A DNA stretch of 64,000 bases from Bacteroidota bacterium (GCA_963169345.1 CAUJCT010000053.1:349081-413080), one strand, 5' to 3'; numbered from the stretch's first letter, positions 1-9,824 are shown. Translations and numbers: made by a program. The notes: a model not told the origin generated them from the letters alone.

Positions 1-386
1 TTATATACTTCATTTTTTATTAGTTGCTGATCCTGGATGATTCCTGTCATTTCGAATTCTGAGATTAAATTCATAACATCGAGATTCTGACCCGGTTCTA
101 CATCATTTATTTTTTTATCACAAATCAAATTAATTGTTGATGGAACTATTTTATTTTTGTGGATATCAGCAGCTTGTAGTTTATTATAAGTAAGGCAAAT
201 TTGTTTGGAAGCTTCCTGAATTTCCTTGTCCGCTTTAGCCTTAATAACAAATACGGATTGCGAACCTTTTGTATAATTAGTATCTGTACTTAATAAAAGT
301 CCAACAATTCGAACACTATCAGGTTTTGGCGTGCACATGCAGGAAACAAGCATTAGAATTAGTATCATATAAATTGAGTATTTCAT
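1..386 (-). CDS. Putative lipoprotein, 5' part (runs off the window start)
   Basis: Reading the minus strand from ATG at 386 gives an open frame to the window edge with no stop, so the 3' end lies outside. The N-terminus begins MKYSIYMILILMLVSC, a hydrophobic stretch ending in a lipobox-like LVSC, so export and lipid attachment at Cys16 are likely. The visible mature part, about 110 residues, is hydrophilic with no motif I recognise. It is divergent from the M16 peptidase gene at 493, and the 106-bp gap would hold both promoters. Function unknown; I am fairly sure it is a real gene because of the signal sequence and the long open frame. Confidence 0.7.
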   Translation of the reverse strand, partial: MKYSIYMILILMLVSCMCTPKPDSVRIVGLLLSTDTNYTKGSQSVFVIKAKADKEIQEASKQICLTYNKLQAADIHKNKIVPSTINLICDKKINDVEPGQNLDVMNLISEFEMTGIIQDQQLIKNEVY

Positions 387-480
387 GTTTTAAACAGTCT
401 TATTCACACGAATTTACAAACAAATAACTTAATAAAACAATTCTATATGCTGAAACTACATGGAATAGAGACACCATTCG

Positions 481-488
481 TATCTTTG
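481..488 (+). promoter_or_regulatory. -7 element TATCTTTG, leaderless start of the M16 operon
   Basis: TATCTTTG matches the Bacteroidota -7 consensus TAnnTTTG exactly and ends 4 nt before the GTG at 493. Transcription would begin at or within a few bases of the start codon, so the mRNA should have almost no 5' leader. No clear TTG-type -33 element is visible. Confidence 0.6.
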
Positions 489-492
489 CAAG

Positions 493-1731
493 GTGATAAA
501 CTACAACATCAGTAAGTTAGAGAACGGATTAACCCTCATACATCATGAAGACAATAATACAAATCTATGCGTAAGTAATCTGTTGTATAACGTTGGTGCC
601 AGGGATGAAAACCCTGATAAAACCGGATTTGCTCATTTATTCGAACATCTAATGTTTGGGGGATCTGTTAATATATCTTCATTTGATACTCCTTTACAAA
701 AAGCCAGCGGCGAAAACAATGCATTTACAAGTAATGACATTACGAATTACTATATAACCCTGCCTTCTCAAAACATAGAAACCGCATTGTGGCTAGAAAG
801 TGACCGAATGCTCAGACTTGATTTTTCAGAAAAATCTCTGAATGTGCAAAAGGGTGTGGTTATAGAAGAATTTAAACAAAGGTATCTTAATCAACCATAT
901 GGGGATGCCTGGCTCAAATTAAGACCTTTGGCTTACGAAGTACACCCTTATCAATGGGCCACAATTGGAAAAGAAATCAGTCATATTGAAAATGCTAGTC
1001 TAGAGGATGTCATAGCGTTTTTTGAAAGATACTATAATCCCTCTAATGCTATTTTGTGCTTAGCCGGAAATATTGACTTTAAAACTGCAAAAGAACTCAC
1101 TCAAAAATGGTTTGGTGACATACCTTCTGGTCCTGTCAATAAAAATAAATATCCTCAGGAACCGGTTCCTTCAAAACGAAAGGAAAAAACCATTGAAGCC
1201 AAGGTTCCACAGAATGGTTTGTACATGGCTTTTCAAATGGTGGAGCGCACCCATCCCCTGTACTTCGGTTTCGATTTATTGTCAGATATTTTATCCGGAA
1301 CAGAATCTTCCAGGTTCATGAATATATTGGTTAAGGAAAAGGCCATTTTCACCCACGTTCATGCCTATATAAGCGGAGAGATAGATAAGGGATTATTTAT
1401 TATTGACGGAAAGCTGAAAGATGGTATAGACTTCAAAGATGCTGAAAATGCTGTTATGGAGATATTGATAGACATTTCATTAAATGGAATATCAAAAACC
1501 GAATTAACTAAAGTTAAAAACAAAGTCATTACAAGCAACCTATTTTCAAAGACATCTGTCTTAAATAAGGCTATGGCTCTATGTTATGCGCATTTATTGG
1601 GCGACATTGAATTGGTGAATACAGAAATTGAAGCCCTGAAATCCATATCGGAAGAAGAAATTAAGCAGATTTGCAAAGACTACCTGACTACAGAAAACCG
1701 CAGTGTATTAAAATACATATCCAAACAATGA
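493..1731 (+). CDS. M16 family zinc metallopeptidase, catalytic subunit
   Basis: A 412-residue pitrilysin/MPP-like protein. The inverted zinc motif HLFEH is at residues 48-52, and a third ligand is likely Glu125 or Glu126 in VVIEEF. No signal peptide is seen, although many relatives act on exported or imported peptides in the periplasm. M16B enzymes of this size usually work with a second subunit that lacks the zinc site, and the next gene is exactly that. The GTG start is supported by the -7 element ending 4 nt upstream. The gene heads a six-gene chain of overlapping reading frames; its stop overlaps the next start as ATGA. Substrate unknown. Confidence 0.9.
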   Translation: MINYNISKLENGLTLIHHEDNNTNLCVSNLLYNVGARDENPDKTGFAHLFEHLMFGGSVNISSFDTPLQKASGENNAFTSNDITNYYITLPSQNIETALWLESDRMLRLDFSEKSLNVQKGVVIEEFKQRYLNQPYGDAWLKLRPLAYEVHPYQWATIGKEISHIENASLEDVIAFFERYYNPSNAILCLAGNIDFKTAKELTQKWFGDIPSGPVNKNKYPQEPVPSKRKEKTIEAKVPQNGLYMAFQMVERTHPLYFGFDLLSDILSGTESSRFMNILVKEKAIFTHVHAYISGEIDKGLFIIDGKLKDGIDFKDAENAVMEILIDISLNGISKTELTKVKNKVITSNLFSKTSVLNKAMALCYAHLLGDIELVNTEIEALKSISEEEIKQICKDYLTTENRSVLKYISKQ

Positions 1732-2975
1732 ACAGAAAAGACGCACCAGAAATTCAAATAATAGATAAGATTCACACCGGCTTTCCGGAAAGAAATGGTC
1801 GAATTTTCAGAATCGATTCCGAAGAAGCCGTATTTAAACTTGAGATTATTTATCCAAATGCCGGATATGGAATTTATAAAAATAAGTTCCACGCTTTATA
1901 TGGCATGGATTTGCTGTTAAGTGGCACAGCTGATCAAAGCGCTTCAGAAATTTCAGAATCTTTAGATCAACTTGGCTCTTTTGTTTTTAAAAATTGTGAT
2001 TATTACAATGCTTCCATAACCATATATGGATTAAGTGAGCATCTTGAAAACACACTTAAAATTGTTCATAACTCTATTGAAAAATGTATTTATGTAGATA
2101 ATGAACTAACTGTATATAAAAATAGAAAAATCAGTGAGTTAAACATTAACTTAAATAAAACAAATTTTCAAGCCAACAGAGCAATAAACGACTTGATATT
2201 TGGAGATAATCATCCATATTCACAGAAATCAGATGAAAAATTAATACAATCTATTCAAAACTCTGAACTTCTCGAATTCAAGAAAAATGCATTAACAGAA
2301 CCCTATTTTATATATACCGGCCCTAAAGAAACAACTATCGAAAACACAATAGCATCATTTGGTTTTGATATTCGGGGTGAAATGCCAATAGTCATTGAAG
2401 AAAAGGCGCCTGTTATTGCCTGCAGCAGAAAGCTGATTCCGGTTGGAGGCTCTACACAAAACTCTATTCGATTCGGAAAAATACTACCATCGAGACAAGA
2501 TCCGGATTATTTTAGTCTTAGCTTAATGAATCTGGTATTGGGTGGGTTTTTCGGCTCACGCTTAATGAAGAACATACGAGAAGAGAAAGGTCTAACCTAT
2601 GGTATACACTCATCTATAACACCCTTCAAAAAATTCAGTTTATTCAAAATAAGTTCCGAGTGCAACAACGAACTTAGTGAAACGGTAAAAAACGAGATTG
2701 AAAAGGAAATTATTCAATTGCAGACCGACTTAATAAGCGACGAAGAACTAACTATTGCAAGAAACTACATGCTAGGAAGCCTGCTTAGAAATTTTGATGG
2801 TGCCTTTAACATCAGTGAGCGTTTAAAGGCCTATTTGGAATTAGAGACTGAGCAAGGTTATTATGAGAGATATTTCCTGGCGATTAACCAAATTACACCT
2901 GAGCAAATTCGGGCGTGTGCAAACAATTATTTAGATATAAAGACGTTAAATTATTGTGTAGCCGGTGAGGTTTAA
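1728..2975 (+). CDS. M16 family peptidase-like subunit without zinc site
   Basis: A 415-residue partner of the preceding M16 protein. At the place of the zinc motif it reads HALYGMDLL instead of HxxEH, so it should not bind zinc. It keeps the C-terminal family signature around GLTYGIHSS, where Arg/Tyr residues help bind substrate in heterodimeric M16B peptidases. The start is ATG 1728, overlapping the upstream stop by 4 nt (ATGA). An earlier in-frame start near 1671 would lie inside the upstream gene and is not needed. I infer a heterodimer with the 493-1731 product, as for mitochondrial processing peptidase and bacterial M16B pairs. Confidence 0.85.
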   Translation: MNRKDAPEIQIIDKIHTGFPERNGRIFRIDSEEAVFKLEIIYPNAGYGIYKNKFHALYGMDLLLSGTADQSASEISESLDQLGSFVFKNCDYYNASITIYGLSEHLENTLKIVHNSIEKCIYVDNELTVYKNRKISELNINLNKTNFQANRAINDLIFGDNHPYSQKSDEKLIQSIQNSELLEFKKNALTEPYFIYTGPKETTIENTIASFGFDIRGEMPIVIEEKAPVIACSRKLIPVGGSTQNSIRFGKILPSRQDPDYFSLSLMNLVLGGFFGSRLMKNIREEKGLTYGIHSSITPFKKFSLFKISSECNNELSETVKNEIEKEIIQLQTDLISDEELTIARNYMLGSLLRNFDGAFNISERLKAYLELETEQGYYERYFLAINQITPEQIRACANNYLDIKTLNYCVAGEV

Positions 2976-4743
2976 AATTCACATATTATTTGTCATTCTT
3001 TTTTGGGGTTGTACCCAGACACTATTTGGACTTGAAGGTAGGCCAAAGATTAGAAGAGCTTGTTTAAATAGGTCTGACTCAACTCTTGATTTACATTGGA
3101 ATAAGCCTGCTGACAATTGTGGGAGTTTTACTCATTTTAATCTATATGGAAGAGACAATTCCCTTAGTATTTTTGAATTTTTAGGAACCTATACCAACTA
3201 CTCATCCACCAGCTTGACTTTAAAACTCAAGAATGTCAAGGCCTGGGAATTTTATCTTGTCTATCATAAAGCCTGCAATGGTACAGACAGTATTCATAGT
3301 GACACAGTATTTATTGATAATACTGCGCCATCTAATTCTACTTTAGATTCGGTTAGTGTAGATTTAACAACACAGAAAGCTTTAATTGGTTGGAGTAAAA
3401 GTGGTGATGCTGATGTTGAGGGATATTACATTTACAATGTTTCCTCATCCGGATTAAACAGTATCATTACTACTTCTTCTGGCCTAGTTTATCTTGATAT
3501 AGGGGCGAGGAATCCGGGAACAAGTGTACAATCGTATAAGATTGCCGCATTTGACAGCTGTAAGAATGCCTCACTAATAAGTCAGGAACACTCTACTATT
3601 TGGCTTCAAAGCACTTATAATCAATGTAATAAATCAATTAGTTTACAATGGACTCCTTATGTAGGGTGGCCAGTAAGTAACTACGACATTTATTTAAAAA
3701 TTGACGCTGGTAATTTTACAAAAATTGGCTCTGTTATTTCAAACATAAATCAGTTCACATATAATTTCAATCAATTTGGTAGTACCTATTGCTTTTTTAT
3801 AAGGGCTAACAAACAAGGCTCTCCAATTACATCATCATCTAATGCAACATGCAACGCAACAGATAATATAGTTCCTAGCAAAAATTCCTACATTGCTAAG
3901 GTATCAGTAATAAATGAAGTAATCGAATTTGTCGGAATCATTCAACCTAATTCATCGGTTGAAAAAATAAATATTTATAAGAAAGTGGGAAATGGAGCTT
4001 TTGTAATATGGAACACAAGAATTATAGCTAATCCGGTTTTAGGTGAAACTATACGGATTATAGACAATGATGTCAATGTACATACAAAGACTTATTCATA
4101 TTATTTTACAACCGAAGGCCCATGTAGTTTAATATTTGACAGTTCTCAAATAGCTAGCACTATCCTACTCACTGTTACAATGTCTCAACCAGGAGATCAG
4201 ACATTAAATTGGAATTCATACGCAGAATTTATAAAATTTACAGAAAATCAACAGGTATTACTAAGTTCAGATCAAAACTCTAATTATGGTTCCACGTGGA
4301 ACATACTAAATACACTTGGAACAGGAATAGCAACTTATCAAGATTTTACCACGGTAAGTATCAACCAACAGAGGATCTGTTATTGTATCAGAGCAATTGA
4401 AAACAATATTCAAGCGCCATTTAATAGAAAAGACAGCAGCTATAGCAATGTAGAGTGTGTTACCGCCGACCCTATAGTATATTTTCCTAATGCTATACAA
4501 TTGAATGGCTTTAATACTGTATTCTTGCCTCAGGGTGTCTTTATAGATTACTCTAAAAGCTATTTTTTAATTTACGACCGTTGGGGTCAATTGTTATACG
4601 AAACCAATGATATAAGAAAAGGATGGGATGGAACCGCCAATGGAGAGCTCGTTCAAAGCGATGTATATGCATACAAAGCAGTCATTATTGGTTTAAATGG
4701 AAAAATATTAAACTTTGATGGCACGATTACTGTATTAAAATGA
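2965..4743 (+). CDS. T9SS type B secreted protein with Fn3-like modules
   Basis: A 592-residue protein with an N-terminal hydrophobic signal (MRFKIHILFVILFWGC...). Several beta-sandwich modules follow, of fibronectin III type by appearance, for example DNTAPSNSTLDSVSV followed by a WSKSGDADVEGY strand. The last 90 or so residues (FPNAIQLNGFN..., YDRWGQLLYE, GWDGT, SDVYAYK) are a gliding-motility-type C-terminal domain, the type B sorting signal of the type IX secretion system. I infer export to the cell surface. The GTG start at 2965 overlaps the preceding stop by 11 nt; no better start is visible. It lies between peptidase and RNA-maturation genes, an odd place for a surface protein. A perfect parS-like palindrome lies within it at 4289-4302. 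Confidence 0.85.
   Translation: MRFKIHILFVILFWGCTQTLFGLEGRPKIRRACLNRSDSTLDLHWNKPADNCGSFTHFNLYGRDNSLSIFEFLGTYTNYSSTSLTLKLKNVKAWEFYLVYHKACNGTDSIHSDTVFIDNTAPSNSTLDSVSVDLTTQKALIGWSKSGDADVEGYYIYNVSSSGLNSIITTSSGLVYLDIGARNPGTSVQSYKIAAFDSCKNASLISQEHSTIWLQSTYNQCNKSISLQWTPYVGWPVSNYDIYLKIDAGNFTKIGSVISNINQFTYNFNQFGSTYCFFIRANKQGSPITSSSNATCNATDNIVPSKNSYIAKVSVINEVIEFVGIIQPNSSVEKINIYKKVGNGAFVIWNTRIIANPVLGETIRIIDNDVNVHTKTYSYYFTTEGPCSLIFDSSQIASTILLTVTMSQPGDQTLNWNSYAEFIKFTENQQVLLSSDQNSNYGSTWNILNTLGTGIATYQDFTTVSINQQRICYCIRAIENNIQAPFNRKDSSYSNVECVTADPIVYFPNAIQLNGFNTVFLPQGVFIDYSKSYFLIYDRWGQLLYETNDIRKGWDGTANGELVQSDVYAYKAVIIGLNGKILNFDGTITVLK
4289..4302. promoter_or_regulatory. parS: parS-type site 1 (GTTCCACGTGGAAC)
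   Basis: A perfect 14-bp palindrome identical to the core of chromosomal parS sites bound by ParB in many bacteria (TGTTYCACGTGRAACA type). It sits inside the T9SS type B gene and is read there as Gly-Ser-Thr-Trp-Asn. Two more identical copies follow within 0.9 kb. Confidence 0.8.
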
Positions 4744-5174
4744 TAACATTTAACGGGAAGAAAGAATATATAAGAGGGCAGACCAGCTCTATCCGGAAGA
4801 CCATCAACTCAATCATCAAAGAACACCAGTTTAAAATTAATCAAATTGATTATATTTTTGTCGATGATGAGACGTTGTTAGATATCAATAGAACATCATT
4901 AAACCATAATTTCTATACAGATATCATAACTTTTGATTATACAGAAGACAGGCGAATTGAAGCAGAAATCTATATTAGTATTGATAGGGTAACTGAAAAT
5001 GCCAATAAATATAAAACAGCGTTCCACGTGGAACTACTTAGGGTGATTTTTCACGGAGTGCTCCATTGTGTCGGTTATAAGGATAAAACCAAATCTGAAA
5101 GCAAAAAGATGCGTTTGGCTGAAGAGAAATATTTAGAAAGATATAAAAATGTGTTCCACGTGGAACTTGAATAA
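4740..5174 (+). CDS. ybeY: Endoribonuclease YbeY (16S rRNA maturation)
   Basis: A 144-residue protein of the YbeY family, a zinc-dependent RNase used in 16S rRNA 3'-end maturation and ribosome quality control. The metal motif is at residues 105-115 ([11 protein letters not shown]). His105 and His109 are present, but the usual third ligand of HGxLHLxGYDH is replaced, giving YKDKT; I recall this as common in Bacteroidota homologues. The start ATG at 4740 overlaps the previous stop as ATGA, and the stop overlaps mnmG as TAATG. Two perfect parS-like palindromes (5021, 5153) lie in the gene and are read in the same frame, each giving FHVEL. Confidence 0.9.
   Translation: MITFNGKKEYIRGQTSSIRKTINSIIKEHQFKINQIDYIFVDDETLLDINRTSLNHNFYTDIITFDYTEDRRIEAEIYISIDRVTENANKYKTAFHVELLRVIFHGVLHCVGYKDKTKSESKKMRLAEEKYLERYKNVFHVELE
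5021..5034. promoter_or_regulatory. parS: parS-type site 2 (GTTCCACGTGGAAC)
   Basis: Second perfect copy of the 14-bp palindrome, inside ybeY just before the zinc motif. It is read as Phe-His-Val-Glu-Leu, in the stretch where YbeY proteins normally have a conserved ...EL-R segment, so the DNA site fits a conserved protein motif. Confidence 0.85.
5153..5166. promoter_or_regulatory. parS: parS-type site 3 (GTTCCACGTGGAAC)
   Basis: Third perfect copy, 132 bp after the second. With flanks it reads TGTTCCACGTGGAACT. It encodes the C-terminal FHVEL of YbeY and ends 8 bp before the mnmG start. mnmG (gidA) is classically found near replication origins, which fits a parS region. Confidence 0.85.
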
Positions 5175-7027
5175 TGGAAATAGAATACGATATAATTATT
5201 GTTGGGGCCGGTCATGCCGGTTGTGAAGCAGCACACGCTGCAGCTACTATGGGCTCGAAAGTTTTGTTGATTACAATGAACATGGAAACAATCGCTAAAA
5301 TGTCTTGTAATCCGGCTATGGGAGGTGTTGCTAAAGGTCAAATAATACGAGAAATTGACGCTTTAGGAGGTATGTCAGGTATTATTACAGACAAAACCAT
5401 GATTCAATTTAGAATGCTCAACAGATCAAAGGGCGCTGCGATGTGGAGTCCAAGAGCTCAGTCAGACAGAATGCGCTTTTCTGAAGAATGGCGTTTAACA
5501 CTAGAATCCAATCCAAATATTGATTTCTTACAAGACAATGTAATTGGAATAACCACTCAGGGTTCAAAAGTAAACGGAGTTAAAACCTCTATGGGTTATA
5601 CTATATTATCAAAAGCGGTTGTTTTAACCTCTGGCACTTTTTTGAATGGCAAGATTCATATTGGAACGAAAAATTTTGGTGGGGGTAGAATGGCTGAAAA
5701 TAATAGTATTGGTATTACTTCCAATTTAGTTGCATTAGGTTTTGAAGCCGGAAGAATGAAAACCGGCACACCACCAAGAGTAGATGGACGGTCTTTGGAC
5801 TATACCAAAATGGAAGAACAAAAAGGAGATGAAAACCCAAGTAAGTTTTCTTATTCAAGTCAGACATCTTCTTTACAAAAACAACTTTCATGTTATATCA
5901 CTTATACCAATGATAATGTCCATGAAATACTAAGAGAAGGTTTTGACAGATCTCCTATGTTTAATGGTAGTATATCAGGACTAGGTCCTAGATATTGTCC
6001 ATCAATTGAAGATAAAATTAACCGATTTGCTGAAAGAGAAAGACATCAAATTTTTGTAGAACCTGAAGGATGGAAAACTATTGAAATGTATATCAATGGA
6101 TTCTCTACGTCTCTTCCGGAAGATATTCAGTATAAAGCAATTAAGTTAATTCCTGGATTCGAAAAAGCGAAAATCTTCCGACCAGGTTATGCCATTGAAT
6201 ACGACTACTTCCCTCCTACCCAGCTTAAATCTACTTTAGAAACTAAACTGGTTGATAATCTATATTTTGCAGGTCAAATAAACGGGACAACCGGTTATGA
6301 AGAAGCTGCCTGTCAAGGGTTAATGGCTGGTATAAATGCACATCGCAAAGTATACGAACATTCAGAATTTGTTTTAGATCGCTCTGAAGCTTATATCGGT
6401 GTATTAATAGACGACTTAATTAACAAGGGTACGGATGAGCCATATAGAATGTTTACGTCCAGGGCAGAATTCAGAATTTTACTCAGACAAGATAATGCTG
6501 ATGAAAGATTAACTGAAAAAGGCCATAAAATTGGTTTAGCGAGCATCCAACGAATTAATGAACTAAATACTAAAAGAAATCAGGTTGAAAGCTTACAAAC
6601 GTTTTTAAAGAATAAATCTGTAGAACCGGCTGAAGTGAATTCAATATTAGAGGAATGTCAAACACCACCAATTGATCAGAAAATTAAATTGGATAAACTT
6701 ATTTTAAGACCTCAACTTGGTATCGATAATTTTCTATCCGTTTACCCAACAATCAATGAATACGAACCTATCATAAGAGAGCAAGTCGAAATTCTTACCA
6801 AATATGAATCGTATATAGATAAAGAAAAACAAACAGCTGATAAATTACATAAATTGGAAAATTATAAACTAAAAGGAGATTTTGATTACTCTACTCTTAA
6901 ATCACTAAGCATAGAAAGTAGAGAAAAACTTAATAAAATTAAACCCGAAACTATAGGACAGGCATCCCGAATTAGTGGCGTTTCACCTTCAGATATATCT
7001 ATTCTATTAATTCATCTTGGCAAATGA
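5174..7027 (+). CDS. mnmG: tRNA uridine-5-carboxymethylaminomethyl modification enzyme MnmG (GidA)
   Basis: A 617-residue FAD-dependent protein that with MnmE modifies the wobble uridine (U34) of several tRNAs. The FAD dinucleotide motif [10 protein letters not shown] lies at about residues 11-20. The family stretch [18 protein letters not shown] follows, and the conserved [12 protein letters not shown] and [12 protein letters not shown] segments are present near the middle. Length is normal for the family. The start overlaps the ybeY stop by one base (TAATG), suggesting translational coupling. mnmE is not in this window. Near-certain assignment. Confidence 0.97.
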   Translation: MEIEYDIIIVGAGHAGCEAAHAAATMGSKVLLITMNMETIAKMSCNPAMGGVAKGQIIREIDALGGMSGIITDKTMIQFRMLNRSKGAAMWSPRAQSDRMRFSEEWRLTLESNPNIDFLQDNVIGITTQGSKVNGVKTSMGYTILSKAVVLTSGTFLNGKIHIGTKNFGGGRMAENNSIGITSNLVALGFEAGRMKTGTPPRVDGRSLDYTKMEEQKGDENPSKFSYSSQTSSLQKQLSCYITYTNDNVHEILREGFDRSPMFNGSISGLGPRYCPSIEDKINRFAERERHQIFVEPEGWKTIEMYINGFSTSLPEDIQYKAIKLIPGFEKAKIFRPGYAIEYDYFPPTQLKSTLETKLVDNLYFAGQINGTTGYEEAACQGLMAGINAHRKVYEHSEFVLDRSEAYIGVLIDDLINKGTDEPYRMFTSRAEFRILLRQDNADERLTEKGHKIGLASIQRINELNTKRNQVESLQTFLKNKSVEPAEVNSILEECQTPPIDQKIKLDKLILRPQLGIDNFLSVYPTINEYEPIIREQVEILTKYESYIDKEKQTADKLHKLENYKLKGDFDYSTLKSLSIESREKLNKIKPETIGQASRISGVSPSDISILLIHLGK

Positions 7028-8391
7028 GATATATTATTCTAAGCATTTTTCTATACTCCTGCGCTTCAATTGGTATTTTAGAAGGTGGTGAAAAAGATAC
7101 AGAAGCTCCCAAACTATTAAAAAACAATCTAACTGAGACTAACTTCAGTTCTCAAACTATTACATTAGAATTTGATGAATATATTGAAGTTAATAATCCG
7201 GAGAAAAATATTAAACTCTATCCAGAGCACAGTACACTTAAAGTTAGTATAACAAAAAAGAAAGTTAGTATTAAACTGGATTCAACTCTACATCCAAATA
7301 CAACATACTATCTAAAAATAGATAATGGTATTAAAGATATTCATGAAGGTAATTTATTTTCTTTTGATTATTTATTTAGTACCGGTAGTGCCAGAGACAC
7401 AGGAATTACCACTGTTTTAATAGAAAATTTCAAAGAATTTAAAAATCTTAAAATAGCACTAGTTAAAGGTGAAGTAAAAGACAGCCTTCGAAAATTTCCT
7501 GCGTATTATACACTTCCTGTAAATACTGAACAAATACAATTTAAGGGTTTAAAAAAGGAAGAATATAGTGCCTGGGTTTTTACAGATAATGATCAAAATA
7601 ATTTACCTGATTGGTACTCTCCTATTGGTTTTACAGGTACCTTAAAACCAGATACAGTAGTAAAACTTAGAGTATATGACTGGAACACTAAATTAAAGAT
7701 AAAAAAAGTATTAACAGATGGTTTATATACTAAGTTCATATATGAAAAGAATAAAAGGTATACCAACGGATTGAATCTATTATTACCTGATCAAGCTGAT
7801 AAATTAATTTATGCAACAGAAGATAGTGCCCTTTTTGAAGATATTACAAGCTCGTATATACCTGATACAGTAAATTCTATTGATGCTTACATGGAATTAC
7901 ATGATATTATATTGAGTAATATGATGGTGATAAAAGGTAAATCATTTGTACTACAATATAAAATGCCTCAATTTTATTCAAATAAATCTTTCTATACACC
8001 CTTAGAATATTCAAGAACAGTCTATAAAAACAACATTGAAAATACACTTATATATTCTGAAAGAACAGAAGAAATAGATACTATAAGTATTAAGGAAAGA
8101 CAAACTGTTGAAGAAGATAAGTTAAGCTTGTTGACTATAGAAATCAACGATACAATTAATCAGTCTTTTGATATTTTTATTATAAAGGATAATACAATTG
8201 TATACTATTCAACAGATGATAAAAATATAGAGTTATTTCTTGAACCAGGTTCATATAATATAGAAATATATGAAAGTGAAAATACAAAAAAAATACAACC
8301 ATTTAATTTAATCAACGGACCTAGTCTAATTTACTCTAAACGCCTTATTTTAAAGGCATCTTGGGAAGAAATGATGCAAATAAAACTTTAA
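7024..8391 (+). CDS. Lipoprotein with N-terminal bacterial Ig-like domain
   Basis: A 455-residue protein starting [13 protein letters not shown], a short signal with a lipobox ending at Cys13, so it should be an envelope lipoprotein. After the Cys, a bacterial Ig-like (SbsA-type) fold is suggested by [28 protein letters not shown] and [11 protein letters not shown], to about residue 120. The rest is beta-rich with no motif I can name. This kind of Ig-like lipoprotein is widespread in Bacteroidota. It is the last gene of the overlapping operon; its ATG overlaps the mnmG stop (ATGA). Role unknown. Confidence 0.8.
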   Translation: MRYIILSIFLYSCASIGILEGGEKDTEAPKLLKNNLTETNFSSQTITLEFDEYIEVNNPEKNIKLYPEHSTLKVSITKKKVSIKLDSTLHPNTTYYLKIDNGIKDIHEGNLFSFDYLFSTGSARDTGITTVLIENFKEFKNLKIALVKGEVKDSLRKFPAYYTLPVNTEQIQFKGLKKEEYSAWVFTDNDQNNLPDWYSPIGFTGTLKPDTVVKLRVYDWNTKLKIKKVLTDGLYTKFIYEKNKRYTNGLNLLLPDQADKLIYATEDSALFEDITSSYIPDTVNSIDAYMELHDIILSNMMVIKGKSFVLQYKMPQFYSNKSFYTPLEYSRTVYKNNIENTLIYSERTEEIDTISIKERQTVEEDKLSLLTIEINDTINQSFDIFIIKDNTIVYYSTDDKNIELFLEPGSYNIEIYESENTKKIQPFNLINGPSLIYSKRLILKASWEEMMQIKL

Positions 8392-8804
8392 GTATTTTTC
8401 AACATAATTAACAACATAAAACACTTAAAAGGCACATTAAAACGTGGAACAATAAAATAGCGATATTTATCTATAAAAAGTAAGCATAAAAGTGCAAAAT
8501 AGTAGAACAAATTGGTATGTTATCTTCAAATCAATAAAACAGAAAAGAGGTTCATCAACATTAATGTGAATTTGTGAATATATAACGTGAAGTATAGTAA
8601 AATCAAGTGTTCTCATAAATTATATAACGTTAACAAACTATTATCAAATCAAAAGAAACAAATTACAAAACGAAAAAAAAACGAGTTATCACCAAATCCA
8701 CAGCACATAAATATTACATAATATTAATTTAAAATTTTATTATTTATATTTTGATTGGGGAAAGGTCGACTTGGCGAATGGAAAGTTTAATTTATTTTTG
8801 TACC
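8392..8804. other. AT-rich intergenic region upstream of pheS
   Basis: 413 bp with very high A+T. It contains a degenerate half parS (ACGTGGAAC at 8442-8450) and several weak DnaA-box-like words: AAATCCACA at 8694-8702, and TTCACA words on the minus strand around 8565-8580. No exact TTATCCACA is present. The pheS promoter occupies the right end. An origin function is possible because of the nearby parS cluster and mnmG, but it is not shown by the sequence. Confidence 0.35.
8771..8800 (+). promoter_or_regulatory. pheS promoter (TTG, 19-bp spacer, TATTTTTG)
   Basis: TTG at 8771-8773 and TATTTTTG at 8793-8800 match the Bacteroidota -33/-7 pattern with a 19-bp spacer. The -7 element ends 4 nt before the ATG at 8805, so the transcript should be leaderless, and this rules out the longer frame opening at 8751. 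Confidence 0.7.
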
Positions 8805-9824
8805 ATGAGTTTGAATGAAAGAATTGAATCATTAAAAAATAAAGCGGCGGAATTTTCTATTGAAAAAAAAGAAAATGTCGAGGAATTTAGATTGAAATTT
8901 CTTTCAAAAAAGGGAGAATTAAATGATTTATTCGATGCATTTAAATTGTTAGTTGGTGAAGAAAAGAGAGAGCTGGGAAAGCAGTTAAATATACTTAAAC
9001 AGTCAATAGAGGAGAAATTAAATCAAGCAAAAGAAAAATTTGGTTCAGAAAAAAAATTTTCCGCTGACGCGGTCGATTTAAGTTTACCAGTTAATGCTTT
9101 TTCCGCGGGCTCACTGCATCCTGTATCTATTGTAAAGAATGAGATTCTTGAAATATTCGAAAAGATTGGTTTTACCGTTGAGTACGGCCCGGAAATAGAA
9201 GATGACTGGCATAATTTTACTGCCTTAAATTTCGCGGAAAATCATCCGGCCAGAGATATGCAGGATACTTTTTTTGTGGAAAAAGAACCGAAAGGTAACT
9301 ATGCGTTAAGAACCCATACAAGTAGTGTTCAAGTGAGATTGATGGAGAACACAAAGCCACCGATTCGTGCATTAATGCCGGGAAGAGTATACAGGAATGA
9401 GGATGTATCTGCACGTTCAAACTGTTTTTTCCATCAGGTAGAGGGGTTGTATATTGACGAAAATGTAAGTTTTGCGGACCTAAAACAAACACTCTACTAT
9501 TTTGTTTCTCAGTTTTTTGGTGAAAGAGATATTCGATTCAGGCCTTCCTATTTTCCATTTACTGAGCCAAGCGCTGAGATGGATATTTATCTGGGTATGG
9601 AGACAGAGCAAGACGCTAGATTAACCAAAGGGACAGGATGGTTAGAAATTTTAGGGTGTGGTATGGTAGATCCTAATGTATTAAAAAATTGTGGCATAGA
9701 TCCTGAAAAATACTCTGGGTTTGCATTTGGTATGGGGATAGATAGAATTACCATGTTGAAATATGGTATTAAAGATATCCGACAAATGTTTGAAAACGAT
9801 GTGCGCTTCTTAGAGCAGTTTTAA
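8805..9824 (+). CDS. pheS: Phenylalanyl-tRNA synthetase alpha subunit
   Basis: A 339-residue class II synthetase alpha subunit that charges tRNA-Phe together with PheT. Visible parts are the N-terminal coiled coil (about residues 1-85), motif 2 (GRVYRNEDVSARSNCFFHQ) and motif 3 (GFAFGMGIDRITMLKYGI). Length is normal for the short bacterial PheS. The start is ATG 8805 (MSLNERIESLK); an upstream in-frame ATG at 8751 would place the promoter inside the gene. pheT is not adjacent: the next gene is convergent and overlaps the pheS stop by 4 nt. Confidence 0.96.
   Translation: MSLNERIESLKNKAAEFSIEKKENVEEFRLKFLSKKGELNDLFDAFKLLVGEEKRELGKQLNILKQSIEEKLNQAKEKFGSEKKFSADAVDLSLPVNAFSAGSLHPVSIVKNEILEIFEKIGFTVEYGPEIEDDWHNFTALNFAENHPARDMQDTFFVEKEPKGNYALRTHTSSVQVRLMENTKPPIRALMPGRVYRNEDVSARSNCFFHQVEGLYIDENVSFADLKQTLYYFVSQFFGERDIRFRPSYFPFTEPSAEMDIYLGMETEQDARLTKGTGWLEILGCGMVDPNVLKNCGIDPEKYSGFAFGMGIDRITMLKYGIKDIRQMFENDVRFLEQF

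Noticed and set aside
8751..8804. N-terminal extension of pheS from an ATG at 8751
   Set aside because: The extension contains a consensus -33/-7 promoter ending 4 nt before ATG 8805, and PheS normally starts with the coiled coil seen from 8805.
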